This document shows positions 5,133-9,156 of a DNA stretch of 9,156 nt, in pieces. The translations under genes and the position numbers were made by a program. The first letter of the stretch is position 1. The number at the start of each line of letters is the position of its first letter. The notes beneath the pieces were generated by a model. That model did not search any database. It saw nothing but the letters and a program-made list of their open reading frames with translations, and was not told the origin of the DNA. Source of the stretch: an uncultured Gammaproteobacteria bacterium (lineage in GTDB: Bacteria > Pseudomonadota > Gammaproteobacteria > Steroidobacterales > GCA-2729495); assembly GCA_937958785.1 (NCBI GenBank), contig CALGMY010000113.1, positions 1-9,156 of the forward strand, read 5' to 3'.

Positions 5133-6583
5133 CGCTGCCGCACGATCGTCGTCTTCTGCTCGGTGAAGAACTCGGCGCTGGAGGTCGCGCCGTCGCGGCC
5201 GACGCCGGACTGCTTGTAGCCGCCGAACGGGGCGCGCAGTTCACGGACCATCGTCGTGTTCACCCAGATCGTCCCGGCCTTGAGTTCCCGGCTGGCCCGC
5301 ATGACCACGTCCACGTCCCCCGCCCACAGGTAGGCGACCAGGCCGAAGGGAGTGTCGTTGGCCAGGTGGATGGCCTCATCGAGCGTGTCGTACACGAGGA
5401 AGGTGGCGAAGGGCCCGAAAATCTCCTCCTGGCAGACGCGGCTGCGATTGTCCCGCGCCAGCACCGCGGTGGGTTCCAGGTAATAGCCATTGGAAAAGCC
5501 CGCCGGCCGTCGGCCGCCGGTGAGCAGCGTCGCGCCCTCCGCCTGGGCGATGCCGACATAGGAGAGCACCCGGCGCAGGTGGTCCGCGAAGGCCAGCGGG
5601 CCGAGTTCGGTCGCGGGGTCCATGGGGTCGCCCACGCGGAGGCGCTGCGCGCGGTCCACGAAGCGCCCGATGAAAGCCTCCGCGATGCCCCGTTGCACCA
5701 GGATGCGGGAACCCGCCAGGCACTGCTGGCCGTTGTTCGAGTAGATGCTGGCGAGGGCACCATCCAGCGCCTGGTCCAGGTCGGCAGACGGATGGATGAT
5801 CGTCGCGCTCTTGCCCCCGAGCTCCAGGATGCAGGGCTTCAGGTTCCGGCCCGCCGCCGCCATGATCGCCGCGCCAGTGGCGGTACCGCCGGTGAAGGCC
5901 ACCATGTCGATGCCCGGATGGGCCACCAGGGCGGCGCCGGTGACGCCACCGCGCCCGTTCACCAGGTTCACCACGCCCGGCGGCAGGCCCGCCGAGTGGA
6001 ACAGCTCGACCAGGCGCGCGACCGACAGTGGCGTGTGCTCGGACGGCTTCAGCACGCAGGTATTGCCGAAGGCGATGCAGGTGGCGACGCGCATGGAGGC
6101 GAGCGCCACCGGTGCATTCCAGGGGGCGAACAGCGCCGCCACGCCCTTCGGCTCCCGCGTGACCCAGGTCAGGTAACCGTCGAGTCCGGTCCAGGTCTCG
6201 CCCTTGAGGGTGCCGGCCACCTCGGCGAAGGTCTCGAAATTGCGGGCGGCGCGGGCGACCTGCTCGCGGACGCGGGTCAGCGGCAGACCGGCATTCAGGC
6301 ACTCCAGGTAGGCGAGCTCATCTGCATGCTGGCGAATCACGTCCCGGATCCCGTAAAGGATGTCCTTCCGGGCCGCGAGCGGCAGCCGGGGCCAGGGACC
6401 CTCGTCGAAGGCCCGGCGGGCAGATGCCACCGCCGCGGCCACCTCGGCCTCGCCGGCTTCGACCAGGGTGCTGACCGGTTGCTCCGTCGCGGGGCAGATC
6501 ACCGGAAGCTCGTGGCCGCCGCCGGCACCGGCCGTCGGCCCACCGTCGATGAGGCTCGTCAGTCGGGTGGCAACCCGGTGCAT
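5129..6583 (-). CDS. Aldehyde dehydrogenase, HpaE-like (hydroxymuconic-semialdehyde type)
   Basis: A 484-residue NAD(P)-dependent aldehyde dehydrogenase with all catalytic elements: PWN (154-156, Asn155), LKPSE (178-182, Lys179), the cofactor loop FTGGTATG (230-237), the general base Glu254 in ELGGKS, the nucleophile Cys288 in NNGQQCLAGSR, and EEIFGPF (386-392). Overall wording, such as NFETFAEVAG (115-124), FTGGTATG and LRAPFGGYKQSGVGRDG (449-465), is closest in my recollection to 5-carboxymethyl-2-hydroxymuconate semialdehyde dehydrogenase HpaE and related 2-hydroxymuconic-semialdehyde dehydrogenases. These oxidise a ring-cleavage semialdehyde to the acid in the cytosol. The ATG at 6583-6581 overlaps the monooxygenase stop by one base (TGATG), so it is the second gene of a coupled operon. 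The final codon VRQR is followed by a TAG from REP pair C. ALDH identity is sure; the exact substrate is not. Confidence 0.95.
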   Translation of the reverse strand: MHRVATRLTSLIDGGPTAGAGGGHELPVICPATEQPVSTLVEAGEAEVAAAVASARRAFDEGPWPRLPLAARKDILYGIRDVIRQHADELAYLECLNAGLPLTRVREQVARAARNFETFAEVAGTLKGETWTGLDGYLTWVTREPKGVAALFAPWNAPVALASMRVATCIAFGNTCVLKPSEHTPLSVARLVELFHSAGLPPGVVNLVNGRGGVTGAALVAHPGIDMVAFTGGTATGAAIMAAAGRNLKPCILELGGKSATIIHPSADLDQALDGALASIYSNNGQQCLAGSRILVQRGIAEAFIGRFVDRAQRLRVGDPMDPATELGPLAFADHLRRVLSYVGIAQAEGATLLTGGRRPAGFSNGYYLEPTAVLARDNRSRVCQEEIFGPFATFLVYDTLDEAIHLANDTPFGLVAYLWAGDVDVVMRASRELKAGTIWVNTTMVRELRAPFGGYKQSGVGRDGATSSAEFFTEQKTTIVRQR

Positions 6584-7776
6584 CAGGCAATCGCCTCCGC
6601 CTCGCGCAGGCCGGTGATCATGGAGGACTTCAGCAGGTACTCCCGGGCCCGGGCGGGATCCGTCGCCACGGCCTTGAGGTCCCGAAGGGTCGCGAGGCGC
6701 CGGGCCGGGTCCCGCTCCTGCATCCGGGTCCGGTTCTGGTGCGCCTGGGCGAGGATCTCACGGGCGGCCACGGGCCGGCGCTGCCGGTCGTACTGGTCGA
6801 GGAGTGCCGGGTCTTCCCCATGCCACACCCGGGCCAGCCGGGCAGAGAGGCTGAAGGCGTCGTGCAGGCCGCCATTCATGCCCATGCCCCCGCTCGGGCT
6901 GTTGAGGTGGGCCGCGTCGCCCGCGAGCAGCACCCGGCCCTTGCGGTAGGCGGAGACGATGCGCTGGTGGATCCGGTACGGGCGCACCTCCAGGACTTCC
7001 CAGGGCGCGCCGGTAGGCACGATGCGCTGGAGCTTCGCCTGGATGGCCGGGGGCGAGAGGGCGGCCTCCACCGTCTCGCCCTCGTCCGCATACAGGCTGA
7101 CCCGCCAGAGCCGGGGCAACCGGAGCAGGCTGAAGGTGCCTTCGGGCGCCCAGCAGTAGTTGACGTTCGAGAGACCCTCCAGGTGCTGCTCGAGCGGGAA
7201 GGTCGTCGTGGCGAGGATCGTCGTCTCGGGATAGGTGCTGCCCTCGAATTCGAGGCCCGCCGACCGGCGCACGATGCTGCGGGCGCCGTCGGCCCCGATC
7301 ACCCAGGCCGCCGCCTCCCGGCCGGCAACGCCATCGGCCCCGCGAACCTCCACCGTGACCCCGTCCCCGGACGTCACGAGACCCGTCACCTCGACCCCGC
7401 GGCGGAGCGTAACGCCCGGCTGGCCGGCAAGACGACCCTCCAGAAGGTCGCAGTAGACCTGCTGTTCGCACTGCAGGCGATAGGGATGGGCCGTGTCGGC
7501 GGCGAGCACGGCGAGGTCGAAGACCGCGCGCTCGCCGGACGGGTGCAGGCGCACCTGCCAGGTCGGCGCCTTGAGGCCGGCGGCCACCAGCGGGCCGGCG
7601 AGGCCCAGGCCATCGAGCATGTCGAGGGTGGGCGGATGCCAGGTGGACGCGCGGAGGTCCCGGCCGCGGACCGGTTCCGCCTCGACCAGCAGCACCGGGA
7701 TGCCCGCACTGGCGAGCAGCGCGGTGCAAGTGAGCCCCACGGGGCCGGCCCCGACCACGATCACCCGGCTTTCCAT
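6583..7776 (-). CDS. Class A FAD-dependent monooxygenase (aromatic hydroxylase type)
   Basis: A 397-residue flavoprotein of the p-hydroxybenzoate-hydroxylase fold, which uses NAD(P)H and O2 to hydroxylate activated aromatic rings. Seen here: the dinucleotide motif VIVVGAGPVG (5-14) with the ribose-binding Glu32; Arg42 in the family's early Arg-containing loop; the DG motif GADGARS (161-167); and the GD motif GDAAHLNSPSGGMGMNGG (286-303), which binds FAD and closes the active site. At about 395 residues it is of PobA size and lacks the C-terminal thioredoxin-like domain of the larger phenol hydroxylase/MhpA group. I use ATG 7776; an in-frame GTG at 7782 would add two residues, and neither has a strong ribosome binding site. 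It is the first gene of the operon with the aldehyde dehydrogenase and is divergent from the MFS transporter. Family is firm; the aromatic substrate is inferred from family and context. Confidence 0.93.
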   Translation of the reverse strand: MESRVIVVGAGPVGLTCTALLASAGIPVLLVEAEPVRGRDLRASTWHPPTLDMLDGLGLAGPLVAAGLKAPTWQVRLHPSGERAVFDLAVLAADTAHPYRLQCEQQVYCDLLEGRLAGQPGVTLRRGVEVTGLVTSGDGVTVEVRGADGVAGREAAAWVIGADGARSIVRRSAGLEFEGSTYPETTILATTTFPLEQHLEGLSNVNYCWAPEGTFSLLRLPRLWRVSLYADEGETVEAALSPPAIQAKLQRIVPTGAPWEVLEVRPYRIHQRIVSAYRKGRVLLAGDAAHLNSPSGGMGMNGGLHDAFSLSARLARVWHGEDPALLDQYDRQRRPVAAREILAQAHQNRTRMQERDPARRLATLRDLKAVATDPARAREYLLKSSMITGLREAEAIA

Positions 7777-7860
7777 GCGCACCGCCCGACTGTCGTCACG
7801 GGCCCGATGTTACACCCGCCGCTGGCCCCGCCCGGGGACCCGGTGCCATGATGCGCCCCG
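7777..7860. promoter_or_regulatory. Divergent control region, monooxygenase operon / MFS transporter
   Basis: An 84-base gap between two outward-reading starts must contain promoters for both directions. The only AT-rich patch is at 7806-7815; on the minus strand it gives TAACAT (7812-7807), a 4/6 match to a -10 box placed about 30 bases before the monooxygenase ATG. No -35 hexamer is convincing and I see no clear symmetric operator. The function of the region is inferred from gene orientation. Confidence 0.4.
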
Positions 7861-9126
7861 ATGGACGACGCAGGCTGGTGGACGAAGAAGCGCTGGTGGG
7901 TTGCCATCATGCTCTGCGCCGTCACCACCATCGGCTACGTGGACCGGCTGGCCCTGTCGGTGGCGGCGCCGCTGATTCGCACGGAGTTCGGCTTCACGAA
8001 CGAGGAATACGGGCTCATCACCTTCGCCTTCCTCGCCACCTACGCCGCCGGCCAGCTGCTGCTCGGCCCGCTCATCGACCGGCTCGGGAGCCGGCGGTCC
8101 CTGTCACTGGCCGTCACCTGGTGGAGCGTCGCCTCGGCGCTGCACGCCCTGGCGGGCAGCGTGGCCGGCTTCTTCGGCGCGCGGGCGGCCCTCGGCCTCA
8201 CCGAGGCGGTCAACTTCCCGGCCGCCTACAAGGTCATCGCGGAATGGTTCCCCCGCGCCGAGCGCAGCCTCGCCAGCAGCTTCGTCACCGCGGGCACGGG
8301 CATCGGCGCGATCATCGCGCCGCCCCTCATCGCCGGCCTCATCGCCCTGTTCGATGGCTGGCATGCCCGGGGCCTGTCACCGGCGGAGGGCTGGCAGGCC
8401 GCATTCGTGGTGCCGGCACTGCTCGGCTTCGGCTGGGTGTGGCTGTGGAAGCGGTTGCTGGATGCCCCGGGCACCCCGGCGATGACTGCCGGACCGGCGC
8501 CCCGGGCGGGCTTCGCGGAACTCCGCCGCTGGTTCCGCTACCGGGAGACCTGGGGCCTCGCCCTCGCCCGCTTCACGGGCGACGGCGCGTTCTACTTCCT
8601 GGCCTTCTGGATCCCGAGCTACCTGGCCGACGTGCGGGGTTTCGGCCTCGGCCAGATTGCCTGGGCAGCCGCCATCCCCTTCGTGTTCGCGGACCTCGGC
8701 GCCGTGGCGGGCGGCTACGCGGGACAGCGCCTGATCCGGGCCGGCTGGAGCGTGGACGCGTCCCGCAAGACCATGATCTGGACCGGCGCCCTGCTGGTGC
8801 CGCTCGCACTGCCGGCTGTCTACGTCGATTCGGCGGTGCTTGCCGTGCTCTGCCTCGGCCTCGGCATCTTCGGCATCCAGGTGAAGAGCACCACGGTGTT
8901 CGCCCTGCCGACGGACCTCTACCCGCCGGCCGCGGTCGGCACGGTGTGGGGCGCCAGCGGCGCGGTAGGCAGCCTGGCGTCGGCGCTGTCCCAGCCGGTG
9001 ATCGGCTGGACCATCGACCGCTACTCCTACGAACCCGTGTTCGTCGTGGTGGCCCTGATGCACATCGTGTCGGCGGCCTGCGTGATGCTGTTCGTCCGGC
9101 GCATCGAACCCCTCCCGGCCCCGTAG
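7861..9126 (+). CDS. MFS transporter, anion:cation symporter-like
   Basis: A 421-residue inner-membrane transporter with about twelve hydrophobic helices in two halves separated by a cytoplasmic loop (about 199-228). Family marks: Asp28-Arg29 in TM1 (GYVDRLALS, 25-33), the MFS motif A in loop 2-3 (GPLIDRLGSRRS, 69-80), TEAVNFPAAYKVIAEWFPRA (114-133, the EWFP signature of the anion:cation symporter group) and GTGIGAIIAPP (145-155). Relatives such as ExuT and HpaX move hexuronates, 4-hydroxyphenylacetate and other organic anions with protons. The ATG at 7861 gives the usual short N-terminal tail; two ATGs just upstream (7848, 7851) are out of frame, and no clear Shine-Dalgarno is visible. It diverges from the monooxygenase/dehydrogenase operon, which suggests that it imports that pathway's substrate. 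The TAG stop (9124-9126) lies in the GTAG head of a REP unit. Confidence 0.92.
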   Translation: MDDAGWWTKKRWWVAIMLCAVTTIGYVDRLALSVAAPLIRTEFGFTNEEYGLITFAFLATYAAGQLLLGPLIDRLGSRRSLSLAVTWWSVASALHALAGSVAGFFGARAALGLTEAVNFPAAYKVIAEWFPRAERSLASSFVTAGTGIGAIIAPPLIAGLIALFDGWHARGLSPAEGWQAAFVVPALLGFGWVWLWKRLLDAPGTPAMTAGPAPRAGFAELRRWFRYRETWGLALARFTGDGAFYFLAFWIPSYLADVRGFGLGQIAWAAAIPFVFADLGAVAGGYAGQRLIRAGWSVDASRKTMIWTGALLVPLALPAVYVDSAVLAVLCLGLGIFGIQVKSTTVFALPTDLYPPAAVGTVWGASGAVGSLASALSQPVIGWTIDRYSYEPVFVVVALMHIVSAACVMLFVRRIEPLPAP

Positions 9127-9144
9127 GAGCGGCGACCGCCGCGA
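9123..9144 (+). repeat. Single REP unit, variant stem (right edge)
   Basis: Same 22-base architecture as the other units: GTAGGA head, 5-bp stem, 4-base loop, then GA. The stem is GCGGC/GCCGC and the loop GACC, instead of GCGCC/GGCGC and TTCA. The stem change is compensatory, so pairing is preserved. The TAG of the head is the stop codon of the MFS transporter. An inverted partner may lie beyond the right edge; the remaining 12 bases do not show it. Confidence 0.75.
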
Positions 9145-9156
9145 CCCTTTCTTGCC

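Noticed and set aside
5366..6949. 527-codon plus-strand open frame
   Set aside because: Antisense to the aldehyde dehydrogenase and monooxygenase, which have complete catalytic motifs; the composition is typical of a GC shadow.
5129..7776. Naming the operon as hpaE plus a specific hydroxylase
   Set aside because: The dehydrogenase resembles HpaE, but no other hpa or meta-cleavage gene is present and the monooxygenase substrate cannot be read from motifs, so gene symbols would overstate the evidence.

Overview
The window is a gene-dense, very GC-rich stretch of bacterial chromosome. It looks gammaproteobacterial: it carries GTAG-type REP palindromes, a DUF1244 protein of the proteobacterial type, Lol-type lipoproteins and an oxidative catabolic gene set. 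Genus cannot be fixed from the sequence; a Xanthomonadales/Nevskiales-like or other REP-bearing gammaproteobacterium is my guess. There is no rRNA, tRNA, CRISPR array, transposase or phage gene. All genes except the one cut by the left edge look intact.

Layout. (1) 1-84, minus: first 28 codons of a glycine-rich lipoprotein that runs off the left edge, with a good sigma70-like promoter overlapping the stop codon of the next gene. (2) 208-1224, minus: zinc-independent MDR enone/alkenal reductase of the CurA/PTGR type. (3) 1309-2187, plus: DUF1838 protein, divergent from the reductase. (4) 2275-3030, plus: flavodoxin-fold NAD(P)H:quinone reductase. (5) 3123-4100, plus: lipoprotein with a family-3 solute-binding fold. 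(6) 4181-4426 and 4423-5082, plus: a DUF1244 protein overlapping a polytopic membrane protein of unknown function (ATGA overlap). (7) 5129-7776, minus: a two-gene operon of a class A FAD aromatic-type monooxygenase followed by an HpaE-like semialdehyde dehydrogenase (TGATG overlap). (8) 7861-9126, plus: MFS transporter of the anion:cation symporter type, divergent from that operon.

How they may work together. The right half reads as a small catabolic divergon: uptake of an organic anion, ring hydroxylation, then oxidation of an aldehyde. No ring-cleavage enzyme or regulator is in view, so the substrate is unknown. The left half holds further redox enzymes (enone reductase, quinone reductase) beside DUF1838 and a binding-protein-like lipoprotein with no transporter partner; a shared pathway is possible but unproven.

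The most striking structural feature is a family of GTAG-headed REP hairpins: three inverted pairs (BIME-like) at 2211-2264, 4115-4168 and 5079-5132, a 12-base fragment at 2199-2210, and a single variant copy at 9123-9144 whose stem bases have changed in a compensatory way. They sit tightly against genes. Their GTAG heads supply the TAG stop codons of three genes (membrane protein, aldehyde dehydrogenase, MFS transporter), and two pairs end 10-12 bases before start codons. I see no evidence for a wholly new multi-gene system; the REP-gene junctions and the unassigned catabolic cluster are the parts most worth following up.
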